Source of the DNA: an uncultured Collinsella sp.
GTDB lineage: Bacteria; Actinomycetota; Coriobacteriia; Coriobacteriales; Coriobacteriaceae
Length of the DNA: 16,248 bases
Direction of reading: 5' to 3'
Assembly: GCA_958437935.1 (NCBI GenBank)
Contig: CAUBPS010000027.1
Span: 1 to 16,248 of the forward strand
The notes beneath the pieces are model-generated. The model saw only the letters and a list, made by a program, of their open reading frames with translations. It was not told where the DNA came from and did not search any database. A program made the translations under genes and the position numbers. This document shows positions 1 to 6,052 of this stretch, one piece after another (position 1 is the first letter of the stretch; each line of letters begins with the position of its first letter).

Positions 1-14
1 CCGTACATGTACGG
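1..14. promoter_or_regulatory. perfect 14-bp palindrome, possible operator
   Basis: The first 14 bases, CCGTACATGTACGG, equal their own reverse complement. The site is about 200 bp upstream of the antiterminator gene and could be a dimeric-repressor operator or the edge of a larger element cut by the window. No regulator can be named. Confidence 0.35.
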
Positions 15-41
15 ATGAATGTGGGAAGTGTTCGGATGAAG

Positions 42-71
42 TTGATAATCAAGGGATATCGACCGTTTAAC
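42..71 (+). promoter_or_regulatory. candidate promoter of the sugar operon
   Basis: TTGATA (42-47, 5/6 match to the -35 consensus) and TTTAAC (66-71, 4/6 match to -10) are separated by 18 bp. The promoter would start transcription near base 78, upstream of the leader hairpin, as an antitermination leader needs. GATAAT at 44-49 is an alternative -10 but has no good -35. Confidence 0.3.
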
Positions 72-118
72 TGTTTAGAAGTGTTTATTCGAGGTCATTA
101 GCACTAGCTCGCTTAAAC

Positions 119-150
119 TAGTTCTCAGAGTGATATTCAGGCAAGGCTCC
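119..150 (+). promoter_or_regulatory. possible RAT (antiterminator-protein binding) site
   Basis: BglG/LicT proteins bind a roughly 30-nt RNA hairpin (RAT) that overlaps the left arm of a terminator. Here TGATA and CAGGCAAGGC resemble the 3' half of the sacB/lic RAT consensus, and the segment overlaps the left arm of the hairpin at 142-201, as expected. The 5' half of the consensus (GGxTTGTTAC-like) is not convincing, so the site is inferred mainly from position. Confidence 0.35.
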
Positions 151-208
151 TGAAGCAGCATCTGTTGACATTGATTGTCGGGTTCTGCTTCGGGAGCCTT
201 GTTCTGTT
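142..208 (+). terminator. leader terminator/attenuator before the antiterminator gene
   Basis: The left arm 142-158 (CAAGGCTCCTGAAGCAG) and right arm 185-201 (CTGCTTCGGGAGCCTTG) pair over 17 bp with one G-U. The loop is 26 nt and a T-rich tail, TTCTGTTT (202-209), follows. It stands just before the ribosome binding site of a BglG/LicT-type gene, the usual arrangement for autoregulation by antitermination. Confidence 0.75.
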
Positions 209-221
209 TAGGGGGGGGCAC

Positions 222-1061
222 ATGGAAATTGTTAAACGAATTAATACCAGCGCTGTCCTCTGCGTCGATGGAAATGGCAGACAGTTGGTTGCATTCGGCC
301 GTGGTCTGGGGTTTAAGAATGTCGGAGATGAGGCCCCTCTTTCGGAGATTCAACGAACGTTTTATAACGTTAGCTCTCGCTACATCGCTCTCGTTGACGA
401 GGTCCCCGACGAGCTTCTCGAGCTTACCTCGGATGTTATTGATATGTCGACAGGTTTGCTGCCTTATGAGGTGAGCCCTAATTTGCCGTTTATCCTTGCG
501 GACCATATCGCGTATGCGGTTAAGCGCAAAGAGCAAAATATCGTTGTCCGCATGCCTTTATCGTTTGATGTCCGCCAACAATATCCCGTCGAATTTAAAA
601 TCGGCGAGTATGCACTTAGGATAATCAGGAAACGTCTTAACGTTAGGCTTCCAGCTCATGAGGCAGTTGGAATTGCCATGGCGTTTATCAATAACATGGC
701 CGATTCGGACTCATGCGAAGTAGTTAAAGAGTTTAGCGCGGATATCTACGATCGTGTTCTGGAGGAGTCAACCGTTGCTGTTGAAAATCGGCTTGGCATT
801 CAAGTTGATCGGGAAGGTTTCGATTACGCAAGGTTCGCAACTCATCTTCAGTACTTATTCAATAGATTGAACTCTGGCGAAAGCATCGTGAGCGACAACC
901 GCAAGATGTACCTCTCGCTCAAAAAAGAATATCCGGTGGCATCAATGTGCGCCGATGATATTGCTTCTGTTCTCAGCCGACTGACGGGGCGGGAACTTAT
1001 AGACGAAGAAAGACTCTACCTCATGATGCACATCAATCGAATTGCATCGAAAACAAGGTAA
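222..1061 (+). CDS. BglG/LicT-family transcription antiterminator (PRD protein)
   Basis: This 279-aa protein is an RNA-binding antiterminator of the BglG/LicT family, which stops premature termination of beta-glucoside operons when phosphorylated by PTS proteins. Residues 1-55 match the CAT RNA-binding domain (opening MEIVKRINTSAVL, with GRGLGF near 26-31). Two PTS regulation domains follow, with the expected conserved histidines at about H95 and H146 (PRD1) and H208 and H270 (PRD2). Length is normal for the family. The ATG at 222 is chosen over an upstream in-frame ATG at 165 because the family's N-terminus starts here and the upstream stretch is the leader hairpin. A run of eight G (211-218) serves as ribosome binding site. 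The PTS permease gene follows 68 bp downstream. LicT orthology is likely but the exact inducer is not visible. Confidence 0.93.
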   Translation: MEIVKRINTSAVLCVDGNGRQLVAFGRGLGFKNVGDEAPLSEIQRTFYNVSSRYIALVDEVPDELLELTSDVIDMSTGLLPYEVSPNLPFILADHIAYAVKRKEQNIVVRMPLSFDVRQQYPVEFKIGEYALRIIRKRLNVRLPAHEAVGIAMAFINNMADSDSCEVVKEFSADIYDRVLEESTVAVENRLGIQVDREGFDYARFATHLQYLFNRLNSGESIVSDNRKMYLSLKKEYPVASMCADDIASVLSRLTGRELIDEERLYLMMHINRIASKTR

Positions 1062-1068
1062 TTAGTTG

Positions 1069-1087
1069 GCAAAGGCGCGCGCTTTGC
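1069..1087 (+). other. short hairpin between antiterminator and PTS genes
   Basis: GCAAAG (1069-1074) and CTTTGC (1082-1087) enclose a GC-only 7-nt loop. No T-tract follows, so it is unlikely to be a terminator; it may be an mRNA stability element or chance. Confidence 0.25.
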
Positions 1088-1129
1088 TGATGGTTACATA
1101 TAAAACTCAACATGGGAGAAATGGTATTT

Positions 1130-2500
1130 ATGGCAGATACAACCAAGCTCGCTGCCGAGATTCTCGAGATGGTGGGCGGCGCAGACAACGTTACATTTGT
1201 AGCTCACTGCATGACTCGTTTAAGGTTCAACCTTAAGGACGAAAGCATCGTAGACGATGCAAAAGTCAAGGCGATTGATGGCGTGATCGACATTCGCCAT
1301 TCCGCGGGGCAATATCAGGTGATTGTGGGACCTAAGGTCGATAAGGTCTATGAAATCGTTGCCAAGGAAACCGGGATTGATGCCGGAGATTCCGAGGCAA
1401 GCGAAGGAGAGACTAAGGGCTTTCTGGGAAAGCTAATGAAGTTCATCAGCGGCATCATGATGCCCGTTCTTCCTGCCTTGATCGCATGCGGAATGATAAA
1501 CGCCATCCTTAGTATTCTGACGACGGCGGGTGCTGTTTCCGCCGAGAGCGGAATATACACTCTGCTGTACGGCATGGGAAATGCCTGCATGTATTTCCTG
1601 CCCGTTCTTGTCGGATCATCTGCTGCTCAGTTCTTTGGAGCCGATCGATATATCGGTGCGGTACTCGGCGCAATCCTGGTTTATCCGACTTTCGTTGCTG
1701 CGGCCGGCGCGGGCGATGCGCTGGATTTGCTCGGCATGAAGTTCACAATGGTGAGCTATTCCTCCACGGTGTTTCCTGCTATCGTGGCGGCTTGGTTCGC
1801 ATCCGTTCTTAATAAGTGGCTGCGGGCGGTTCTTCCCGATGTTGTGGCATTTGCGCTCGTCCCGTTCCTGACGGTTGCTGTTGCCGCCCCCGTCTCGCTC
1901 CTTGTGATCGGCCCCGTTATTCAGCAGGCGAGCTCTTTGCTTGCGGCTGCAGTGCTGGCGGTCTATCAGTTCAGCCCCGTCCTTTGCGGCGTTATTCTCG
2001 GGCCGATATTCGGTCTCGTTATGATTCCCCTTGGGCTCCATTGGGCCCTGATCGTGCTTTCCATCAACAATATTATGACCGTCGGCTCCGATCCTATCCT
2101 TGGACTTCTCTGCTGCAGCATGGGTGTTGTCGGCGCTTGTTTGGCGTTTGCCCTCCGCTCGAAGGACCCGAGTGAAAAGAGTCTTGGGTTCAGCTGTGCC
2201 ATTACGGGCTTTTTCGGGATTACGGAACCGGCGCTGTACGGCATCATCTTGGAGCACAAGAAGATCATTATCGCTTCCATGGTCGCCGGAGCAATCAGTG
2301 CTGTTATTCCGGCGATTTTCAACACCTGTACGTTCGTTATGACGTCGAGCGGCATTTTTAGCTTTCCCGGTTATATGGATCCTTCTGGTGATATGAGCAG
2401 CCTCATCGGCGCAATTCTTTGCAATGTCGTCGGTTTAATTCTTAACTTCGTTCTCGTTTACATCCTTTATCGCCCTGATGAAGAGGCAGTAGTGGAGTAG
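1130..2500 (+). CDS. PTS beta-glucoside-type transporter, EIIBC component
   Basis: This 456-aa membrane permease would import a sugar and phosphorylate it at the same time. Residues 1-85 form an EIIB domain of the glucose/beta-glucoside superfamily, with the phospho-cysteine in AHCMTRLRF (C27) and GQYQVIVG further on. After a short linker comes a hydrophobic EIIC domain with about ten membrane segments and the signature GITEP (363-367). No EIIA domain is fused at the C-terminus, unlike BglF, so a separate EIIA must supply phosphate. ATG 1130 is preferred over in-frame ATGs at 1112 and 1121 because GGGAGAA (1114-1120) is correctly spaced only from it. The antiterminator upstream and a GH1 phosphoglucosidase 3.5 kb downstream point to a beta-glucoside, but trehalose, sucrose or other glycosides cannot be excluded. 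Confidence 0.92.
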   Translation: MADTTKLAAEILEMVGGADNVTFVAHCMTRLRFNLKDESIVDDAKVKAIDGVIDIRHSAGQYQVIVGPKVDKVYEIVAKETGIDAGDSEASEGETKGFLGKLMKFISGIMMPVLPALIACGMINAILSILTTAGAVSAESGIYTLLYGMGNACMYFLPVLVGSSAAQFFGADRYIGAVLGAILVYPTFVAAAGAGDALDLLGMKFTMVSYSSTVFPAIVAAWFASVLNKWLRAVLPDVVAFALVPFLTVAVAAPVSLLVIGPVIQQASSLLAAAVLAVYQFSPVLCGVILGPIFGLVMIPLGLHWALIVLSINNIMTVGSDPILGLLCCSMGVVGACLAFALRSKDPSEKSLGFSCAITGFFGITEPALYGIILEHKKIIIASMVAGAISAVIPAIFNTCTFVMTSSGIFSFPGYMDPSGDMSSLIGAILCNVVGLILNFVLVYILYRPDEEAVVE

Positions 2501-2552
2501 ACAATTATTCGGGATGTAAGCTGCCGAAAACCCCGCGGCAGATTGCATGTGG

Positions 2553-2581
2553 TGGGCTTGCCGTTGATTCACGCGAGCCCA
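2553..2581 (+). terminator. intergenic hairpin after the PTS gene
   Basis: TGGGCTTGC (2553-2561) pairs with GCGAGCCCA (2573-2581) across an 11-nt loop, followed after a few bases by a short T-run (ATTTTTGG). It may be a weak terminator or processing site that lowers esterase expression relative to the permease. A smaller CTGCCG/CGGCAG stem lies at about 2521-2540. Confidence 0.4.
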
Positions 2582-2605
2582 TCCTCATTTTTGGAGTGAC
2601 TAGCT

Positions 2606-3586
2606 ATGACAATTACTGCCGATATGACGTTTGGCGAAATCGCGCTCCTTCCTGAGTTCGCTGGCTTTGGCGAGCACCTTATGCTTTGCCGGCCTTCAAC
2701 TTGGGAGCGCATGTGGAATAAACCCATTGTGTCTCATATGAATTCTGAGGCTAATCCATATGAAACTGCTCGTGTTTTGCGTGGATTGAATCGAATTGTC
2801 GAGCTCGTGGATGACGGGAGGCAGGTTGCCTACGATATTTGGGATGAAGCCGACTGCATCCGTGATCCGACTCGGCGCAATACGAAACTGTTCTTCTTTC
2901 CCGGGAGACCTAGGTCTCCCTTTATCATTGCGGTTTCGGGCGGAGGTTATCAGAGCGTTTGTCATCAAGTGGAAGGCTTTCCCGTTGCCCCCGAGCTCAA
3001 CGATGCGGGCTATAACGTGTTCGTGCTGTCATACAGGGTGAGGGTCGAGCCTTTGATGCCGCGCCCAATCGACGATTTAAATCGAGCCGTCCGTTTTGTC
3101 CTGGAGAATTCAGCGAAATTTAATGTCGCAAAAAGTTATGCAGTTATCGGCTTTTCTGCTGGTGCGCATTTAACTGCCGAGTGGGGGACGGACAACAAGG
3201 GATTTGCGTCCTACGGATGCGAGGCGCCAAAAGCCTTGGCCCTGTGTTATGCACCGATTGATCTTCATGGCTTTGAGAACGCATCAGACAATAGATTTCT
3301 TGATTCGGTGTGCGGCGGGGCTGGTCACGACTCGCTCGATGATTTCTGTATTAATCAGCATGTGTGGGAGCAGTATCCTCCGACATATCTTTGGCAATGC
3401 GCTGACGATGATATTGTATCGCCCGACAATTATGAAAAGATGGTCGATGCTCTGGATGCAGCTGGAGTACACCATGAGGGAGTCATGTATTCAGAAGGGG
3501 GGCACGCATTGATGAAGCCCCATGCGCCGGAGACCGACTACTGGTGTATGAGCGTTATTGAGTTTCTTAAAGAGTATCTCGACTAG
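2606..3586 (+). CDS. alpha/beta-hydrolase, putative sugar-operon esterase
   Basis: This 326-aa protein has the features of an alpha/beta-hydrolase of the acetyl-esterase/BD-FAE type. An oxyanion-type glycine stretch SGGGY follows a beta strand near residue 111; the nucleophile elbow is GFSAGAH with Ser184; an acidic patch CADDD (D267-D269) and a histidine in EGGHAL (H300) complete a plausible triad. There is no signal peptide, so it acts in the cytoplasm. The N-terminal 90 residues are not clearly part of the fold. The start is supported by GGAG at 2593-2596. It lies 105 bp after the PTS gene on the same strand and probably belongs to the same operon, so it may remove acyl groups from the imported phosphoglycoside. 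The substrate is inference; a lipase-like or dienelactone-hydrolase-like role is possible. Confidence 0.82.
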   Translation: MTITADMTFGEIALLPEFAGFGEHLMLCRPSTWERMWNKPIVSHMNSEANPYETARVLRGLNRIVELVDDGRQVAYDIWDEADCIRDPTRRNTKLFFFPGRPRSPFIIAVSGGGYQSVCHQVEGFPVAPELNDAGYNVFVLSYRVRVEPLMPRPIDDLNRAVRFVLENSAKFNVAKSYAVIGFSAGAHLTAEWGTDNKGFASYGCEAPKALALCYAPIDLHGFENASDNRFLDSVCGGAGHDSLDDFCINQHVWEQYPPTYLWQCADDDIVSPDNYEKMVDALDAAGVHHEGVMYSEGGHALMKPHAPETDYWCMSVIEFLKEYLD

Positions 3587-3663
3587 GAAGCTGCATGTCG
3601 CTTTTTGAGCGGGTGATTTCGTTATGCAATGTTTTCGGTATTGATCGTGGTCGTGGATGAACG

Positions 3664-3711
3664 ATGTTCTAGAATGTTCATACTGTCACATAAACGAACA
3701 GGAGCGAACAT
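3664..3711 (+). promoter_or_regulatory. four phased TGTTC/GAACA half-sites upstream of DUF4867 gene
   Basis: ATGTTC occurs at 3664-3669 and 3674-3679, and CGAACA at 3695-3700 and 3705-3710. Spacing is exactly 10 bp within each pair and the pairs are inverted relative to each other, making a 48-bp dyad that ends on the start codon. The right arm contains the ribosome binding site AGGAG (3700-3704). It could be a multi-site operator or an RNA hairpin hiding the ribosome binding site. A -10-like TAGAAT lies at 3670-3675 but no good -35 is visible. Confidence 0.4.
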
Positions 3712-4354
3712 GCATATCTACTCTGTATCAGATCCCGAGTTCAAATCCTATGGTCGCGTGTGGGATGACGTGCCGTCCAACCTGACCGCCCCGCTTGTCG
3801 AGGCGCTCTCTGCCACGCCCATCCCCGAGGGCAGCAAGTATGTCGCGAGTGCGCCGGAGCTCGAGGGCGTCAAGGATGCCGACAAATTGGGCTTTCTCAT
3901 GTTCGGCGGCCGCCCCTTCCAGCTCGGCTGGTGCAACGGCCACAACACACGCCTCAACTGCCTGGAGTATCACCGCGCCAGCGAGTTTAACCTGGGCGCC
4001 CGCGACTTTATCCTGCTCGTGGCACATCGCTGGGAGATTGAGGACGGCAAGCTCGATACCGCGTGCGTCAAGGCGTTCCGCGTGCCGGCAGGTACGGTCG
4101 TCGAAGTCTTCAACACCACGCTCCACTACACGCCCTGCATGGTCGACGATGGCGGCTTCCAGGTGATGGTGGCGCTGCCCGCTGGCACCAATGGTCCACG
4201 CCCCGAGGCTGCAGCCGACATGCCTGCCGCCGGTGACAGCTACTGCTACTGGAAGGCCGACAAGTGGGTTCTCTGCCATGCTGACAGCCCCAAGGCTGCC
4301 GAGGGTGGTTACGTAGGCCTCGTCGGCAAGAACCTCGACATCACCTGCGACTAA
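3710..4354 (+). CDS. DUF4867-like, cupin-type protein
   Basis: This 214-aa soluble protein starts MHIYSVSDPEFKSYGRV, which I recognise as typical of DUF4867, a family of uncharacterised proteins of about this length often found near sugar-utilisation genes in Gram-positive bacteria. The middle (HNTRLNCLEYHRASEFNLG, then FRVPAGTVVEVFNTTLHYTPC) reads like a cupin-type beta barrel, with repeated His, Glu and Tyr residues that could bind a metal or sugar. No signal peptide is present. ATG 3710 is chosen over an in-frame ATG at 3629 because the family N-terminus begins here and AGGAG lies directly upstream. A 23-bp-arm palindrome follows the stop. A degraded copy of its last 18 codons lies at 5647-5699. 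The enzymatic role, possibly sugar isomerisation or epimerisation, is not established. Confidence 0.75.
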   Translation: MHIYSVSDPEFKSYGRVWDDVPSNLTAPLVEALSATPIPEGSKYVASAPELEGVKDADKLGFLMFGGRPFQLGWCNGHNTRLNCLEYHRASEFNLGARDFILLVAHRWEIEDGKLDTACVKAFRVPAGTVVEVFNTTLHYTPCMVDDGGFQVMVALPAGTNGPRPEAAADMPAAGDSYCYWKADKWVLCHADSPKAAEGGYVGLVGKNLDITCD

Positions 4355-4364
4355 CTGCATTAAC

Positions 4365-4427
4365 TTGCGGTGGAATACTTCCTGTTTAGGCACCGCGGGC
4401 CGCAAAACAGGAACTATTTCACCGCAA
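4365..4427. terminator. long imperfect palindrome, bidirectional terminator candidate
   Basis: The arms at 4365-4387 and 4405-4427 are 23 bp each, with one mismatch and one G-U, around a 17-nt GC-rich loop. It sits between the ends of two convergent genes, where a terminator is expected, but the lack of a T-tract and its length also fit a dispersed palindromic repeat. Confidence 0.6.
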
Positions 4428-4436
4428 CTGCCCAAG

Positions 4437-4469
4437 CCACCACAAAGGTGCCTGTCTCCTTCGTGGTGG
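4437..4469. repeat. family-A palindromic repeat, copy 1
   Basis: CCACCACAAAGG (4437-4448) and CCTTCGTGGTGG (4458-4469) flank the loop TGCCTGTCT. A close copy with the same 9-nt loop apart from one base occurs at 5859-5891. This copy ends 4 bp before the stop codon of the ATPase gene and may act as its terminator. It looks like a REP-type interspersed repeat. Confidence 0.7.
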
Positions 4470-4473
4470 TTGC

Positions 4474-5580
4474 CTAGAGCTGGCTGCTCAGGTAATCAGC
4501 CATATATGGGACGGCGAAGCGCACGTAACCGCGGCGCGCCTGTTCGATAACGCCGGCGTCGATGAGGCGCCGGCGATACTTTTGCGCATAGTCGGGTGTG
4601 ACTGACATGCGCTTCGCAACATCAGAAATGCGAGACACGGCGTCTTCGTCATCAGTCATTGCGGAGAGAAACGCGACGTCTTGGTCCGATAACGCGGCGA
4701 GCGTCGTTTCGCAGACATCGTTTTCGAAATCGACCTTCGACGCTTCGATGGCTCCGTCGATTTGCTCGCGCGCTGCACGTTCTCCAGCCTTGCAGCGATT
4801 GGCGATGTTATAGCCGATGAGCTGCAGCATATAGGGTGAGCCTTGGGTCGCGCGAGCGGCACAGAGGCGAAGATGGCTTGGAATATCAAGGCAGAGCTCT
4901 TCGAAAGCCCGCTGGTAATAGGCATCCACGTCTCCGACTGAAAGCGGTTCAAGCGTGACCTTGCGTGCACGGTTGAGAAATGTCAGTACGCGGTCGTTGA
5001 GTGTTGCGCAGACGGCTCCCGGGAGCCCTGCCATAACAAGCGCGATGTTGAGTCCCTCGCCGACGAGCTCTTGATAGGCGGTGACGAGCTGTCTAATCTC
5101 AGGCGAATTTGCCTGGAGCTCGTCGATGAGGATGAGGATGCCGTGTCCCTGCTCGGTCAGTTTGCGCGCAAGCTGCGTGAGTTTGAACTGAAAACTCTTG
5201 GTCTCCTGCACGTCTCGTGTGAACTCGAGGCCTGCCGAGAACCCAAAAACACTCAGGCTGCCACCCGTGAATTTGGGAAGACAGCGTTTGTTGACGTAAG
5301 GCTCGCCTGCCTCTTGGATTTTCTCAACAATGCGCTCGAGCATATCCTCGGAGGCCACGGTAGGCGTGGCGACAACGAAGCCGAGCTTGCGTGCGCGATC
5401 GGCAAGTTCCCACAGAAGAACTGTCTTGCCGCTGCCTCGCTGACCAAGCATGAGCGTGGCTCGGTCGCGATTGCCCGGCTCCTGCTCAAGGCCGGATATG
5501 AATGTCGAAATTACCGTTTCGCGCCCGACTAGATAAGAGGGGCGATTTCCAAATGAGGGGGAGAAGATGGGTTCGGTCAT
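4474..5580 (-). CDS. AAA-family ATP-binding protein with C-terminal winged helix
   Basis: This 368-aa protein has a P-loop ATPase core: Walker A GQRGSGKT (46-53), Walker B ILILIDE (148-154) with LQA after it, and a sensor-like strand VMAGLPG (183-189). From about 297 to 360 the sequence reads as a winged helix (SDQDVAFLSAM, then RISDVAKRM, YRRRLIDAGVIEQARRGYVRFAVPYM), as in AAA_16/Orc1-Cdc6-like ATPases. It has no membrane segment. It is the only - strand gene among + strand sugar genes, shows no partner gene, and is flanked by copies of the DUF4867 3' end and of family-A palindromes. Such orphan ATPases occur in mobile or defence-like islands, but nothing here proves that role. The start is supported by AAAGGAG 4 nt upstream and a purine-rich leader. 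Confidence 0.85.
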   Translation of the reverse strand: MTEPIFSPSFGNRPSYLVGRETVISTFISGLEQEPGNRDRATLMLGQRGSGKTVLLWELADRARKLGFVVATPTVASEDMLERIVEKIQEAGEPYVNKRCLPKFTGGSLSVFGFSAGLEFTRDVQETKSFQFKLTQLARKLTEQGHGILILIDELQANSPEIRQLVTAYQELVGEGLNIALVMAGLPGAVCATLNDRVLTFLNRARKVTLEPLSVGDVDAYYQRAFEELCLDIPSHLRLCAARATQGSPYMLQLIGYNIANRCKAGERAAREQIDGAIEASKVDFENDVCETTLAALSDQDVAFLSAMTDDEDAVSRISDVAKRMSVTPDYAQKYRRRLIDAGVIEQARRGYVRFAVPYMADYLSSQL

Positions 5581-5603
5581 AAGTCTCCTTTCCTTTTTTT
5601 CCT

Positions 5604-5632
5604 ATTTTTTCCTTTCTTTCCTATTCAGTCAA
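5604..5632 (-). promoter_or_regulatory. candidate promoter of the ATPase gene
   Basis: On the - strand TTGACT (5632-5627, 5/6 match) and AAAAAT (5609-5604, 4/6) are 17 bp apart. The leader down to the ATG is almost purely purine (several AGGAAA units, 5583-5624) and includes the ribosome binding site. Confidence 0.45.
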
Positions 5633-5646
5633 ATGAGTTGTTGAGC

Positions 5647-5699
5647 GAAGGCGGTCACGTAGGCTTCACCGGCAAAACCTCGACATCACCTGCGACTAG
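5647..5699 (+). pseudogene. remnant of a second DUF4867 3' end
   Basis: These 53 bases align with 4301-4354, the last 18 codons including stop of the DUF4867 gene. By hand there are seven substitutions, all transitions, and one deleted base that breaks the frame; the final stop is TAG instead of TAA. The last 20 or so coding bases are identical. No upstream part of a DUF4867 gene remains; the sequence before it is the ATPase promoter region. It is best read as the tail of a lost paralogue or the far copy of a duplication that brackets the ATPase. Confidence 0.8.
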
Positions 5700-5706
5700 A
5701 ATCTTC

Positions 5707-5765
5707 TGTCTCGATCTGTAACATCTAGCGGGCTAAATCGTCTCTACCTGTTACAGATCTAGACA
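5707..5765. repeat. family-B palindromic repeat, copy 1
   Basis: Arms TGTCTCGATCTGTAACA (5707-5723) and TGTTACAGATCTAGACA (5749-5765) pair at 16 of 17 positions around a 25-nt loop. The right arm is followed by AACCG (5766-5770). A second unit with the same arms and loop length starts 24 bp downstream. Confidence 0.75.
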
Positions 5766-5788
5766 AACCGCAGGGGCCCGCCCGAAAA

Positions 5789-5843
5789 TCTCGACCTGTA
5801 ACACCAGGCCCGGTTTTGGCTGCCTAACTGTTACAGATCGAGA
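5789..5843. repeat. family-B palindromic repeat, copy 2
   Basis: Arms TCTCGACCTGTAACA (5789-5803) and TGTTACAGATCGAGA (5829-5843) pair at 14 of 15 positions. The loop is again exactly 25 nt but of unrelated sequence, and CAAACCG follows, as in copy 1. Confidence 0.75.
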
Positions 5844-5851
5844 CAAACCGT

Positions 5852-5905
5852 GCCCAATCCGCCGCAAAGGTGCCTGTCCCCTTTGTGGTGGCTGGTGGTT
5901 TGGGC
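5852..5905. repeat. family-A palindromic repeat, copy 2
   Basis: CCGCCGCAAAGG (5859-5870) and CCTTTGTGGTGG (5880-5891) flank TGCCTGTCC. Outer arms GCCCAA (5852-5857) and TTGGGC (5900-5905) extend the hairpin. It matches the copy at 4437-4469 closely, including the preceding GCCCAA. Confidence 0.7.
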
Positions 5906-5987
5906 GGGCGGGTATCAAAAAGTGTCAGACGGGGGCAGCTGCGGGGCGTCTGCGTGCGAAAAGAAGTGTCGGCCTGCGCCGCTGTCG

Positions 5988-6016
5988 TTGAGAGAGGCTC
6001 CGTTTGCGGGGATACT
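5988..6016 (+). promoter_or_regulatory. candidate promoter of the phosphoglucosidase gene
   Basis: TTGAGA (5988-5993, 5/6 match) and GATACT (6011-6016, 4/6) are separated by 17 bp. The start would be near 6023, leaving a leader of about 30 nt with AAAGGA ahead of the ATG. No RAT-like leader is visible, so this gene is probably not under the antiterminator's direct control. Confidence 0.5.
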
Positions 6017-6052
6017 GAAATCACGACAAGCAGCGTATGAAAGGATCGATGC

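Larger units (their letters stand above)
5581..6052. other. palindrome-rich intergenic region without genes
   Basis: This 472-bp spacer between the divergent ATPase and phosphoglucosidase genes holds, in order: the ATPase promoter and pyrimidine-rich (+ strand) leader, the DUF4867 3' remnant, two family-B palindromes, one family-A palindrome, a small CAGACG/CGTCTG hairpin (5926-5952) and a promoter for the GH1 gene. No open reading frame in it looks genuine. Confidence 0.7.

Noticed and set aside
1616..2257. 213-codon - strand open frame inside the PTS gene
   Set aside because: Highly polar shadow of a membrane protein, with no domain pattern.
2553..2581. Definite operon-ending terminator between PTS and esterase genes
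   Set aside because: The hairpin is modest and the esterase has no visible promoter of its own, so only partial termination is plausible.
3728..4435. 235-codon - strand open frame opposite the DUF4867 gene
   Set aside because: It is antisense to a family-like protein, and its start lies inside the terminator/palindrome region.
4474..5580. The ATPase as part of a known defence system
   Set aside because: No nuclease, protease, toxin or other partner gene is next to it; the flanking structure is interesting but does not establish a defence role.
5926..5952. CAGACG/CGTCTG hairpin before the GH1 gene as a second antitermination leader
   Set aside because: The stem is only 6 bp, has no T-tract or RAT-like overlap, and lies upstream of the best promoter, so it would not be in the transcript.
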